Shown here: piece after piece, positions 6,725 through 14,189 of the stretch
Layout: every line of letters begins with the position of its first letter
Position numbering within the stretch: the first letter of the stretch is position 1
From: BOG-1184 sp964651515
GTDB lineage: Bacteria; Fibrobacterota; Chitinivibrionia; Chitinivibrionales; Chitinispirillaceae
Assembly: GCA_964651515.1 (NCBI GenBank)
Contig: CAZYYB010000055.1
Location: 1-21,598 of the forward strand
DNA length: 21,598 nucleotides
Reading direction: 5' to 3'
Notes under the pieces: model-generated
Database searches by the model: none
Told to the model about the DNA's origin: nothing
The model's input: only the letters and a program-made list of their open reading frames with translations
Made by a program: the position numbers and the translations under genes

Positions 6725-8026
6725 ATGATCAACTACAAAATTATCGAGATATTTACCAGCGAGGAGGTTCGCTGGAAACACAAGCCGCTCGTGGCCGCAG
6801 TCATGGAGGCGGTGCGGAAACTGAAAACGGCATCGCGGTGCCTGGTCACCCGCGGATCGGCCGGCAGCTATGAAAACGGCGAGATATCGACCTCCCGCGT
6901 CGAGGTGCTCTCCTACCGGATGCCGCTGAAGATAGAGATCCTCATTCCGGAAAACGAATTGCCTCTGCTGCTCCCCGATCTCGAAGCCATGGTGATCGAC
7001 GGCATCATCACGGTCCGGGATGCGGCGATGGTTTCCCATAAGACCGAGAAGCACCTCATCCCGCGGCACCTGAATGTCAAGGATGTCATGACGAAGGAAC
7101 CGAAAACCGTATTTCCGGATACGGGCATCGGCGACCTCGTCCGCCTGCTGCTCTCCGCCGACCTGACGAGCGTCCCGGTCGTAAACCGGGAGAACAAGCC
7201 CGTCGGCATCATTACCCAGACCGACCTGATTAAGAGGGCCGCCATGCCGATCCGTCTGGGCCTCTTAGGGAAATTCGACGATACCTCCATACGGGAGATG
7301 ATCGGGTCCCTGGAACCGAAGGCCGCATCGGCCATCATGAGTTCGCCGCCCCTGACCATTGACGAGGACGACCTGCTGGAGCATGCCGTCGCCGTCATGC
7401 TCAAAAAAAAGATAAAGAGGCTCCTCGTGATCAATAAGGAGCGATGCATGACCGGCATTCTTTCGATTTACGACGTATTCCAGACCATTACGAGCAGGAG
7501 CCCGGATATCAGGAATTTTCATGCCCGGGTGGTGGTGACCAATGTCCGCCTGGTAAGAGACGCGACGTTTATCGATCGGGGCACCGTTACCGGGGATACC
7601 CCGATCGAAGAGGTCATCCGCATCATCGACGCCAGTCCGCTGCAGCGGGTTGCGGTGGTAAACCCGGACGGCACGCTGGCCGGAATCGTCTTCGACCACG
7701 ACCTCCTGGGGATTTTTACGGAGCGGAAAAACGGTCTGTGGGAACACCTGCTCGGCAACCTGACCTTCACCGAAATCGGGCGGGTTTACAAGGCAAAGGT
7801 CGCGTTGCAGCACAAGAAAATCGCCGCGGAAATCATGCGCACGGATCTCGTAACGATAAGCGAGGACGAGCCGATCGAGTCGGCGGTGCGCCTCATTGCC
7901 GGAAAGGGCATCCGCTACCTGCCGGTGCTCGACGCGGGGGCGCGATTCAGGGGGATGGTGAGCCGGGACGATCTGCTGCGGGCGGGCTGGAGCGGCGATG
8001 CTCCGGCTCCGCTCTCCGTCGAATAA
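6725..8026 (+). CDS. DUF190 (PII-like) protein with four CBS domains, fluoride-operon partner
   Basis: The 433-residue protein starts with a DUF190 domain (about 1-105, MINYKIIEIFTSEEVRWKHK). This is a PII-like fold often encoded next to crcB. Four CBS domains follow: about 115-172 (VKDVMTKEPKTVFPDT), 198-255 (AIMSSPPLTIDED), 277-332 (GTVTGDTPIEEVI) and 364-420 (AEIMRTDLVTISEDEP). CBS pairs usually bind adenosine nucleotides and act as energy or ligand sensors. No transmembrane segment is seen, so it is probably cytoplasmic. The third CBS domain lacks the usual start motif and seems diverged. The gene lies 13 bases after crcB with its own AAAGGGG ribosome site. A role in gating or regulating CrcB or the stress response is inferred from context. 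The molecular function is not established. Confidence 0.85.
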   Translation: MINYKIIEIFTSEEVRWKHKPLVAAVMEAVRKLKTASRCLVTRGSAGSYENGEISTSRVEVLSYRMPLKIEILIPENELPLLLPDLEAMVIDGIITVRDAAMVSHKTEKHLIPRHLNVKDVMTKEPKTVFPDTGIGDLVRLLLSADLTSVPVVNRENKPVGIITQTDLIKRAAMPIRLGLLGKFDDTSIREMIGSLEPKAASAIMSSPPLTIDEDDLLEHAVAVMLKKKIKRLLVINKERCMTGILSIYDVFQTITSRSPDIRNFHARVVVTNVRLVRDATFIDRGTVTGDTPIEEVIRIIDASPLQRVAVVNPDGTLAGIVFDHDLLGIFTERKNGLWEHLLGNLTFTEIGRVYKAKVALQHKKIAAEIMRTDLVTISEDEPIESAVRLIAGKGIRYLPVLDAGARFRGMVSRDDLLRAGWSGDAPAPLSVE

Positions 8027-8029
8027 CCT

Positions 8030-9007
8030 ATGCAAAGACCTCCCTCCTCTACCTGGCTGACCGCTGCCGACTGGGACAACCGGATCGCCGAAGCCGACCG
8101 CCGGGCCGCTCCGTGCGAGCTCTGCCCGCGGCGATGCGGGGTCGACCGGTTCGCCGGAGAGCGCGGATTCTGCGGCGCACCCGGGGAACCGGTCGTTTCG
8201 AGCGTCTTTCCCCATCACGGGGAGGAGCCGCCCCTTTCCGGGAGCCGCGGATCGGGAACGGTATTCTTTACGTACTGTACCCTGAAGTGCCTCTACTGCC
8301 AGAATTTCGAGCTCTCCCACCGGGCCGAAGGGGCGCCGCTGCCTCCGGAAGCCCTGGCCGCAAAGATGCTCGGGCTCCAGGCGAAGGGGTGTCATAACAT
8401 CAACCTCGTCACCGCCGGTCACTTCCTCCCCTGGGTCCTGCGGGCGATCCGGGAAGCCGCGCGCGGGGGCCTGACCGTGCCGATAGTTTACAACTGCGGC
8501 GGCTATGAACTCACGGACTCCCTCGCGCTCCTCGCGGGCATCGTCGATATCTATCTTCCCGACATGAAGTACGGGGACGACGAAACGGCCGCCCGCTACT
8601 CGGGTGCGGCCGACTACGTTGCCGTAAACCGGGCCGCGGTACGCGAGATGTTCCGGCAGGTCGGGCCGCTGCGCACCGACGACGACGGCATCGCCTTTGC
8701 CGGACTCTGCATCCGGCACCTGGTGCTTCCCGGCGGCAACGCCGGCACCTCGAAAATCCTCGATTTCCTGCAATCGGCGTTCGACCCGCAGGACCTGTCC
8801 ATCAGCCTCATGGCGCAGTACCGGCCGCTCTACCGCGCCGCCGAATACCCTGAAATCAACCGTCTCGTGGCGTTTGACGAGTACGAGGCGCTCCGGCGGG
8901 GCTTCATCGATGCCGGATTCCAGGGGTTTTACCAGGAGATTGCCGCACTGGACGATTCCTTCGTCATCGACTTCAAGGAAAGGAAGGAGGAGAGGCTTGG
9001 GAAGTAA
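8030..9007 (+). CDS. Radical SAM protein, PflX / pyruvate formate-lyase-activase-like
   Basis: The protein has 325 residues. The radical SAM cluster motif is CTLKCLYCQN (C83, C87, C90), which binds a [4Fe-4S] cluster and S-adenosylmethionine. It is preceded by a cysteine set C29, C32, C36, C48 (CELCPRRCGVDRFAGERGFC), typical of the PflX/COG1313 group. The remainder reads as the partial TIM barrel (NINLVTAGHFLPW, IVYNCGGYE, DIYLPDMKYGD, HLVLPGG). The length is normal. The gene starts three bases after the DUF190-CBS stop and so is probably translated from the same mRNA, without a clear ribosome site of its own. The substrate protein is unknown, and no glycyl-radical enzyme is nearby. Whether it belongs to the fluoride response or is merely co-transcribed is open. 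Confidence 0.88.
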   Translation: MQRPPSSTWLTAADWDNRIAEADRRAAPCELCPRRCGVDRFAGERGFCGAPGEPVVSSVFPHHGEEPPLSGSRGSGTVFFTYCTLKCLYCQNFELSHRAEGAPLPPEALAAKMLGLQAKGCHNINLVTAGHFLPWVLRAIREAARGGLTVPIVYNCGGYELTDSLALLAGIVDIYLPDMKYGDDETAARYSGAADYVAVNRAAVREMFRQVGPLRTDDDGIAFAGLCIRHLVLPGGNAGTSKILDFLQSAFDPQDLSISLMAQYRPLYRAAEYPEINRLVAFDEYEALRRGFIDAGFQGFYQEIAALDDSFVIDFKERKEERLGK

Positions 9008-9016
9008 ACCGGGGGA

Positions 9017-9187
9017 CTACAGCCAGCGGTTTGCCGGCGCACTACGACGGTCGATCCGCTTTTCTTCGCGGGCGGCCTGCCGGTCGACGGTCTTCATGAA
9101 GAATCGCGCGAAGCCGTAGATTACCCGCAGCACCGCAAGAATCGCCAGTACCCGCCAGTACCACGCCCGACCCGTTTTCCGGAACAT
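9017..9187 (-). CDS. Small single-pass membrane protein (56 aa)
   Basis: The minus-strand ORF reads MFRKTGRAWYWRVLAILAVL, then RVIYGFARFFMKTVDRQAAR, followed by a charged tail (EEKRIDRRSAPANRWL). A hydrophobic segment at about 11-30 is flanked by basic residues, giving one predicted membrane helix with a basic cytoplasmic tail. A ribosome site GAGAGGGCGGG lies just before the ATG at 9187. It converges with the radical SAM gene (stop-to-stop gap of nine bases). No family is recognised. Coding is supported by the ribosome site and sensible composition only. Confidence 0.55.
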   Translation of the reverse strand: MFRKTGRAWYWRVLAILAVLRVIYGFARFFMKTVDRQAAREEKRIDRRSAPANRWL

Positions 9188-9250
9188 AGACCCGCCCTCT
9201 CGTATTTTAGGAAGTCATTACAATATACCTCCTGTTTATCGCCGGTGAAT

Positions 9251-10078
9251 ATGCCCGAACCGTCCCTCACTCCCGACGCCGTCCGTCGCTTCCGCGCAAC
9301 CGTCTACGGCCATTTTAAAAAGCACGGCCGGTCGCTCCCCTGGAGAAGGGGGTACGACCCCTACCACATTTTTGTCTCCGAGGTGATGCTGCAACAGACC
9401 CCGGTCGACCGGGTCGCACCGAAATTCGACCCCTTCATCAAAGCGTTTCCCGATTTTTCCGCGCTCGCCGCCGCGCCGCTCCACGAGGTCCTTGCGCTCT
9501 GGCAGGGACTCGGGTACAATCGCCGCGCCCTGAACCTGAAACGGGCGGCGGAGATGGTCGTCAGGGAGTACGGCGGCGCGCTCCCCGAAACGCCCGAGGC
9601 GCTCGCGACCCTGCCGGGCATCGGCCGGGCGACCGCCGCGTCGATCGCCGCCTTCGCCTTCAACCGACCCGAGGTGTTCCTTGAGACCAACATCCGCACC
9701 GTGCTGATCCATCGCTTCTTCGGCGACAAGGCAACGGTCTCGGATGCCGAGCTCCTGCCGGTCGCGGCGGCGATGCTCGACAAAAGGAACCCTCGGAAGT
9801 GGTACTCCGCGCTCATGGACTACGGCACGACGCTCAAGAAGCGCCATGGTAATGCGTCCCGCCGCAGCACGGCGTATAAAACGCAGACCCGCTTCGAAGG
9901 CTCGCGGCGCCAGAAGCGGGGCCTCGTCCTGAAATTGCTCCTCGGAAGTGCTTCGCTCACGACGGAGCGGATTGCGGAGGAGCTTGCCATCGACCGGGAT
10001 CTGTGCACCGGCATTCTCGCGGACCTTGTCAAGGAGGGGATTATTGCCGTGTCGCGGGGCGGGTATCGTATTGCGTAG
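9251..10078 (+). CDS. MutY/EndoIII-like HhH-GPD DNA glycosylase lacking the Fe-S cluster
   Basis: The protein has 275 residues from ATG 9251; a GTG six bases upstream is possible, and neither has a strong ribosome site. MutY-like features include LPWRRGYDPYHIFVSEVMLQ, with the catalytic-site Glu of SEVMLQQT. The helix-hairpin-helix LPGIGRATAASIAAFAF follows. The position of the usual catalytic Asp (V-D-x-N) is occupied by Glu in FLETNIRTV. The four-cysteine [4Fe-4S] motif that follows the HhH domain in MutY and EndoIII is absent, and the whole protein has a single Cys. The C-terminal 50 or so residues look like a winged helix (TTERIAEELAIDRDLCTGIL) and not the MutY 8-oxoG-recognition domain. 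It is a base-excision repair glycosylase by family, with uncertain substrate. Confidence 0.82.
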   Translation: MPEPSLTPDAVRRFRATVYGHFKKHGRSLPWRRGYDPYHIFVSEVMLQQTPVDRVAPKFDPFIKAFPDFSALAAAPLHEVLALWQGLGYNRRALNLKRAAEMVVREYGGALPETPEALATLPGIGRATAASIAAFAFNRPEVFLETNIRTVLIHRFFGDKATVSDAELLPVAAAMLDKRNPRKWYSALMDYGTTLKKRHGNASRRSTAYKTQTRFEGSRRQKRGLVLKLLLGSASLTTERIAEELAIDRDLCTGILADLVKEGIIAVSRGGYRIA

Positions 10079-10238
10079 ATAATGAGGTATATCATGAACT
10101 TGAACTTGCAGGGTCTGGCGTACGGCACCTTCGTCCCGGCAATGGTGATCGGCTGCGTCGTCGACGTCCGGCTCTGAAAGCCCGCTTCGGCATGACCGCA
10201 CAGCGAAGGCACCACCCCACGGCATTCCGGCCGTCCCG

Positions 10239-10269
10239 GCGTCACCGTTAAAACACGGGGACGGTGCGC
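10239..10269. terminator. Possible terminator hairpin between convergent genes
   Basis: The arms GCG-CACCGT and ACGGTG-CGC pair over nine base pairs with a bulged T and a 12-base loop. It abuts the stop of the minus-strand ankyrin gene and lies 160 bases after the glycosylase. No clear T-run follows, so it is only a weak terminator candidate. Confidence 0.35.
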
Positions 10270-10932
10270 TTACATCCTCCGTGCATTCATCAGCAGTTTC
10301 ATCACCGCAGCCTGCCCTGCCGACGAGGCAAGCGTCAGGGCCGTTTCGCCGTTGTTATCCGCGACATTTATGTCGGCATTGCCCTCGATGAGCCGTTTTA
10401 CGGTTGCATCGTGCCCTTCATGCGAAGCGTACATGAGGGCGGTCTGCCCGTCATGGTCGCGTGCGTTTACCCGTGCCCCGGCGACCAGCAGCACGTGGAC
10501 GACATTTTCATACCCGCTTCCCGAAGCCGCCATGAGCGCGGTAATGCCGTTCCTATCCTGCCCCTCCACATCGGCCCCGGCGTCGAGAAGCAATTTCACG
10601 ACGGTATCGTTTCCGTTGAGACACGCGAAGAGCAGGGCGGTAGCGCTGTCGGGTCCATGCGCATTCACCTCCGCCCCGGCATCGATCAGCATTTTTACGA
10701 TATCGCCGTTTCCGTTTCCCGCGGCCGTCATGAGAGAGGTGACGCTGTCTTCGTCCCTCGCATTGATTTCATTGCTGTCGGCTGCAAGTTTCCGTATCGC
10801 GGCGGTATCGCCGTCCTTAACGGCGTCGATCAGCTGCGTGGCACCCGCACTGCCCGCAACGGACATGCTCCCGGCGACGGTCAGGAAAATCAGCCATCCT
10901 GCAAAGGAGCGCCTCGAATCGGTGGTCTTCAT
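10270..10932 (-). CDS. Exported ankyrin-repeat protein
   Basis: The protein has 220 residues when started at ATG 10932, which follows GGAGGGGAG; an in-frame ATG at 10992 has no such site and would put 20 hydrophilic residues before the signal. Residues 1-31 (MKTTDSRRSFAGWLIFLTVA, then GSMSVAGSAGA) look like a signal peptide. The rest is made of about five ankyrin repeats of 33 residues each, with the usual TALM.A...G...V..LL.AGA.VNA pattern (for example ATALLFACLNGNDTVVKLLL and QTALMYASHEGHDATVKRLI). Such proteins bind other proteins in the periplasm or outside the cell. The partner is unknown. The gene stands alone with a hairpin in its leader. Confidence 0.85.
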   Translation of the reverse strand: MKTTDSRRSFAGWLIFLTVAGSMSVAGSAGATQLIDAVKDGDTAAIRKLAADSNEINARDEDSVTSLMTAAGNGNGDIVKMLIDAGAEVNAHGPDSATALLFACLNGNDTVVKLLLDAGADVEGQDRNGITALMAASGSGYENVVHVLLVAGARVNARDHDGQTALMYASHEGHDATVKRLIEGNADINVADNNGETALTLASSAGQAAVMKLLMNARRM

Positions 10933-10964
10933 TTTCACAACTCCCCTCCGGCATTGTTTCTCTC

Positions 10965-10992
10965 TTGCCGGAGCCACATAAGACTCCGGCAA
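10965..10992 (-). promoter_or_regulatory. Leader hairpin upstream of the ankyrin gene
   Basis: A perfect nine-base stem (TTGCCGGAG with CTCCGGCAA) has a ten-base loop. It lies 33 bases upstream of the ATG on the coding strand. A run of eight Gs (11014-11021) lies just beyond. No T-run follows, so an RNA stem or operator is likelier than a terminator. Function is not known. Confidence 0.5.
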
Positions 10993-11148
10993 ACCTCATG
11001 CCATCGCTGAAAAGGGGGGGGAAATCCGTGAATTGACGCAGCCGGGGCGCGGCGAAGACCCGCGCGGGCGATCTTGCGCAGCCGATCACTCGCGGAGGTG
11101 TCAAACAATACACTTCCTGAAGCCTGAAGCCTTCTTTGTTATCCGTCC

Positions 11149-11469
11149 CTACTCCGCCTCGAAGAAGCGATTGCTCGTGCCTCCGGTGCCGATGAGCACC
11201 TTCGTCGGCATTCCGCAGCGGGGACATCGCCCTTCGTAAGCCGTCCCGGCGGCGTTTTTGTAGATGCGGCCATAGATCGTGCAGCAGCGGAAATAAATGC
11301 CGAGAAATTTCCTCGGCACCGGCCGATTGTCCCGTGAGCCGGTCTCCCGCCGGGCGGCGGTTCCGGGAGTACCGGGAGCCGGGGCGGGCTTTCCCCCGCC
11401 GCCGTCGTCCGTTTTCCGTAGGGAAAAAAGTCGTTTGAAAAGGGCGTTGAATTCGGCATCCATGGACAT
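11149..11469 (-). CDS. Small zinc-ribbon-like protein
   Basis: The protein has 106 residues from ATG 11469; ATG 11463 is an alternative. The N-terminal half is acidic-basic followed by a Gly/Pro/Ala-rich linker (about 23-45), likely disordered. The C-terminal 48 residues are compact: a Cys pair in YFRCCTIYGRIYKNAAGTAY and a CPRC pair in EGRCPRCGMPTKVLIGTGGT, then RFFEAE. The spacing suggests a four-Cys zinc ribbon. I know of no assigned function for this domain. The open frame extends further upstream, but that part is antisense to the GIY-YIG gene and is not credible. There is no strong ribosome site. Confidence 0.6.
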   Translation of the reverse strand: MSMDAEFNALFKRLFSLRKTDDGGGGKPAPAPGTPGTAARRETGSRDNRPVPRKFLGIYFRCCTIYGRIYKNAAGTAYEGRCPRCGMPTKVLIGTGGTSNRFFEAE

Positions 11470-11574
11470 CAATCCGATCAGGCGGTGACATACCCGGTTA
11501 CCGTTATATTTTATCATTCCGGTATCTTCCGGTGCGAAACACGCCGGCTCAACCCTCTCCCCGGACCGCTCGTC

Positions 11575-11835
11575 ATGTATTATGTCTACCTTCTCCGCTG
11601 CGCCGATGCCACCCTCTATTGCGGCATCACGAACGACCCCGAAAAACGGCTTCGCGACCACAACGGCGGCAGGGGCGCCCGGTACACGCGCGGGCGGCTG
11701 CCGGTGAGGCTGGTCTACCGGGAGGAGGCGGCGGGCAGGGGCGAGGCGCTGAAGCGGGAGTACGCGATCAAGAAAATGCCCAAGGTGAAGAAGGAGCGGC
11801 TCTGCCGGGGAACGATGAACCGGTTGGCACGTTGA
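11575..11835 (+). CDS. GIY-YIG nuclease superfamily protein (UPF0213/YhbQ-like)
   Basis: The protein has 86 residues, the usual size of stand-alone GIY-YIG proteins. The signature is YYVYLLRCADATLYCGITND, in which YVY and the later CGI give the 'GIY...YIG' pair. It continues with the conserved Arg-His segment KRLRDHNGGRGARYTRGR, then a conserved Glu-rich region EAAGRGEALKREYAIKKMPK. These proteins cut or bind DNA, and their cellular role is not settled. The ATG at 11575 was chosen because homologous sequence begins there, although the frame is open to 11485. It diverges from the zinc-ribbon gene. It is the last ordinary gene before the defence island. Confidence 0.85.
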   Translation: MYYVYLLRCADATLYCGITNDPEKRLRDHNGGRGARYTRGRLPVRLVYREEAAGRGEALKREYAIKKMPKVKKERLCRGTMNRLAR

Positions 11836-11845
11836 AGAATATAAT

Positions 11846-11878
11846 GAACTACCCCGCAGCCGAACTGCGAGGTAGTTC
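11846..11878. terminator. Hairpin after the GIY-YIG gene, at the island edge
   Basis: The arms GAACTACC-C-CGCAG and CTGCG-A-GGTAGTTC pair over 8+5 bp with one mismatch and a five-base loop (CCGAA). It begins 11 bases after the GIY-YIG stop. Only four As follow on the plus strand, while on the minus strand ATTATATTCTTC follows. It may terminate, or it may be a relic of an inserted element, since a truncated ORF starts inside its right arm. Confidence 0.5.
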
Positions 11879-12442
11879 AAAAGCGTTGATACTGGCGAAT
11901 TTTCCACGTATGCCTTAATAAATTCCTGCATCCTCCGTCCTGAAATCGAGAAGCTTACTTCAAATTTCACCAATGATAAGCTTAATCGCGGTAAAAACGA
12001 AGCTGAAGTCATTAAAAAATGCCAGACCGTGCCCGAATTGATCACGTTGCTCAAGTCCGGCATTGATAATCTGAATCACGTTCTGATGCGAGACAAACTG
12101 CTTGAAAAACCCGAAGAAGCTGTTTGTCTGTTGATGCAGGAGCTTCAGAGCAACGTATCCGATATATTTGCAGAATTCTCGATCAGAACTATAGGCATTG
12201 CCAAAATCGATGTTGCTGACGACCTGATGCGGATTATCGGGAAGAATGAGAAGTCGGTGTATCAACTCTCACTGTTATGCTTACTTTTCGGGTTTCAGAA
12301 AAATCCGACGATCCCTCAGTTTCTGTGGAATTATTATAGATTTTTTAAGGCCCGGTATCCAGGCAATAGTTACTGGCAAGGGCCATTTTTCGGCCTGTGG
12401 GAAAACTGGGCGAGTACGACGTTCGACGGAGATAGGCAATAA
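11876..12442 (+). pseudogene. 5'-truncated ORF of unknown family
   Basis: The frame reads coherent protein from the edge of the hairpin (FKSVDTGEFSTYALINSCIL...) to the stop at 12442, about 188 residues, but has no ATG. The only start codon is GTG at 12029, with no ribosome site, which would give 137 residues. The sequence is mostly helical with Leu-rich blocks (KLLEKPEEAVCLLMQELQ, SVYQLSLLCLLFGF) and ends WENWASTTFDGDRQ. I do not recognise the family. The absence of a start, and a stop codon inside the hairpin arm, suggest the 5' part was lost at an insertion or deletion junction. GC content is lower than that of the genes to the left. Confidence 0.45.
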
Positions 12443-12559
12443 CATTCACTGCTTATAAAACCGTCGCGTCCCATGGAGGTGCGGAGAGGTATTTTCTTTC
12501 TATCTCCATCATGAGCCGTATCGAAAAACGATGTTTATCCCATTGATTCTTGGTCTGCT

Positions 12560-13768
12560 ATGAAAAAATATCGTGCCCCTTCCTCTAAACTTCATTTCCT
12601 TAGAGCGGAAGAAGCGGCCTATGAATCCCGTATTGAGGGCAATCTTCCTAAAGCTCGCCGAAGTTTTCGGCTTATTGATTTATTTTGCGGCGCAGGAGGA
12701 ATGACGCTTGGTTTCACAAAAACCTTCGGACATCACTTTAAGCCGGTCTGGGCTAACGACTTTAACCAGTTTTGTGTGGAAACCTATAAAGAGAATTTCG
12801 GGGATCATTGTGTTTTTGGTGATCTTGTCGATATTCTTTCTGATTCGAAAATAGTTATTCCTGAGGCGGAAGTAGTCATCGGCGGACCGCCGTGTCAAGG
12901 CTTCAGTCTCCTCAATCGGAATAGAGATGATGATCCGCGTCGTCAGCTTTGGCGTCCGTATCTTGAGGTGGTCGAGCGATGTAATGCTAAGATATTCGTG
13001 ATCGAAAATGTGCCTCAGCTGCTTGGAACTCCCGAGCATAGCGAAATTATTGAGATGGCTGAAAAGAGGGGATTCAGCACTGCTTCAGGCAAAGTATGTG
13101 CGGCAGATTACGGAGTTCCGCAAACTCGAATCAGAGCAATAATAATTGGATCAAAAGTCGGAAATCCGTCATTTCTATTTCCACCTCGCAAAACACACTA
13201 TAACCCTAAAGGCAACGGACGCTATCAAAGCTCATTGGATTTTTCCGGAAATGGTGATTTTCTTTCCGCACCGGAGAAATGGCGTACTGTCCGTAATGCA
13301 ATTTCGGATTTGCCTGTTCCAAAGGGTGTTAATATCCGCAACGACGCGCCGCCCCTAGACCTGCATTTTGGACGGACCCCGACTTCAAAGAGTATAAAGC
13401 GTTATCAAGCAATTCCTAAAGAGGGCATGAATCGATTCGACCTGCAAAAACGATCTCCTGAATTAACTCCAAAGTGCTGGATTCGAAAAACTTCCGGAGG
13501 CACGGATCTATTCGGTCGTTTATGGTGGGACCGACCGGCCGTAACCATGCGTACGGAATTCTATAAACCGGAAAAGGGACGCTACCTTCATCCGGTGCAG
13601 GATCGTCCCATAACTCATCGGGAAGCCGCTCGTTTTCAAAGCTTTCCAGACAATTTTATTTTTAAGGGCACTAAAATTGAAATCGCCAAGCAAATCGGAA
13701 ATGCTGTTCCTCCATTGCTGGCCGCCCGGATTGCAGATATCGTGTATGTCCTTCTTTCCAAAATCTGA
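12560..13768 (+). CDS. DNA (cytosine-5) methyltransferase of a type II restriction-modification system
   Basis: The protein has 402 residues and carries the classical motifs in order. Motif I is DLFCGAGG (40-47, SAM binding). Motif IV is GPPCQGFS (109-116), with nucleophile Cys112. Motif VI is ENV (149-151), motif VIII is QTRIR (188-192), and motif X is QIGNAVPP near the C-terminus. The target-recognition region lies between about 200 and 340. It methylates the 5 position of cytosine at an unknown site and so protects the host from the partner nuclease. The gene leads a tight operon: vsr starts two bases after its stop, and an HNH endonuclease follows. Codon use is more AT-rich than in flanking genes, in keeping with transfer. 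The start at 12560 lacks an obvious ribosome site. Confidence 0.95.
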   Translation: MKKYRAPSSKLHFLRAEEAAYESRIEGNLPKARRSFRLIDLFCGAGGMTLGFTKTFGHHFKPVWANDFNQFCVETYKENFGDHCVFGDLVDILSDSKIVIPEAEVVIGGPPCQGFSLLNRNRDDDPRRQLWRPYLEVVERCNAKIFVIENVPQLLGTPEHSEIIEMAEKRGFSTASGKVCAADYGVPQTRIRAIIIGSKVGNPSFLFPPRKTHYNPKGNGRYQSSLDFSGNGDFLSAPEKWRTVRNAISDLPVPKGVNIRNDAPPLDLHFGRTPTSKSIKRYQAIPKEGMNRFDLQKRSPELTPKCWIRKTSGGTDLFGRLWWDRPAVTMRTEFYKPEKGRYLHPVQDRPITHREAARFQSFPDNFIFKGTKIEIAKQIGNAVPPLLAARIADIVYVLLSKI

Positions 13769-13770
13769 AA

Positions 13771-14187
13771 ATGGACGTTTTTGATAAATCCAAGCGAAGC
13801 TGGATAATGTCTCATGTTAAAGGGAAAGATACGAAGCCTGAAATTTTAGTGCGATCCATTGTACATAAACATGGATTCCGATTTCGATTGCATAAATCCG
13901 ATTTGCCCGGAAACCCAGACATCGCTTTAGTAAAATATCGCAAAGTGATCTTCGTTCACGGCTGCTTCTGGCATGGACATAAAAGATGCAGTCGTGCAAG
14001 AAGGCCTTTAAGCAATATTTCATTTTGGCGTGAAAAACTTGGTAAAAACATGGAGCGCGACAGGAAAAATATTCAGGCGCTTAAGGATGATAGCTGGAGT
14101 GTTCTGGTTATTTGGGAATGTGAGACGAAGAAAATCGATAAGTTGACAGATAAAATATTAAGTTTTCTCACCATAACAAAGGGATAG
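13771..14187 (+). CDS. vsr: Very short patch repair endonuclease Vsr
   Basis: The enzyme nicks next to T in T:G mismatches that arise when 5-methylcytosine deaminates, and so offsets the mutagenic cost of the adjacent methyltransferase. The protein has 138 residues, the normal length. It shows the start MDVFDKSKRSWIMSHVKGKD, the catalytic Asp in GNPDIAL (D50), and the HGCFWHGHKRC segment (64-73). With C117 in WECE, this gives a Cys/His set matching the family's zinc site. The gene sits two bases after the methyltransferase and two before the HNH gene, which indicates one mRNA and translational coupling. The partner methyltransferase is of the expected C5 type, so the identification is doubly supported. 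Confidence 0.95.
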   Translation: MDVFDKSKRSWIMSHVKGKDTKPEILVRSIVHKHGFRFRLHKSDLPGNPDIALVKYRKVIFVHGCFWHGHKRCSRARRPLSNISFWREKLGKNMERDRKNIQALKDDSWSVLVIWECETKKIDKLTDKILSFLTITKG

Positions 14188-14189
14188 GG

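Noticed and set aside
7265..8773. 502-aa minus-strand ORF
   Set aside because: It is antisense to the DUF190-CBS and radical SAM genes, both of which have clear domains. Long antisense frames are expected in GC-rich DNA.
10094..10177. 27-codon ORF (MNLNLQGLAYGTFVPAMVIG...) after the glycosylase
   Set aside because: It is short, has only a weak AGG-type ribosome site and no further evidence.
11014..11021. Run of eight Gs as a possible phase-variation tract
   Set aside because: It lies in non-coding leader DNA and does not place a promoter or a reading frame under obvious switching control.
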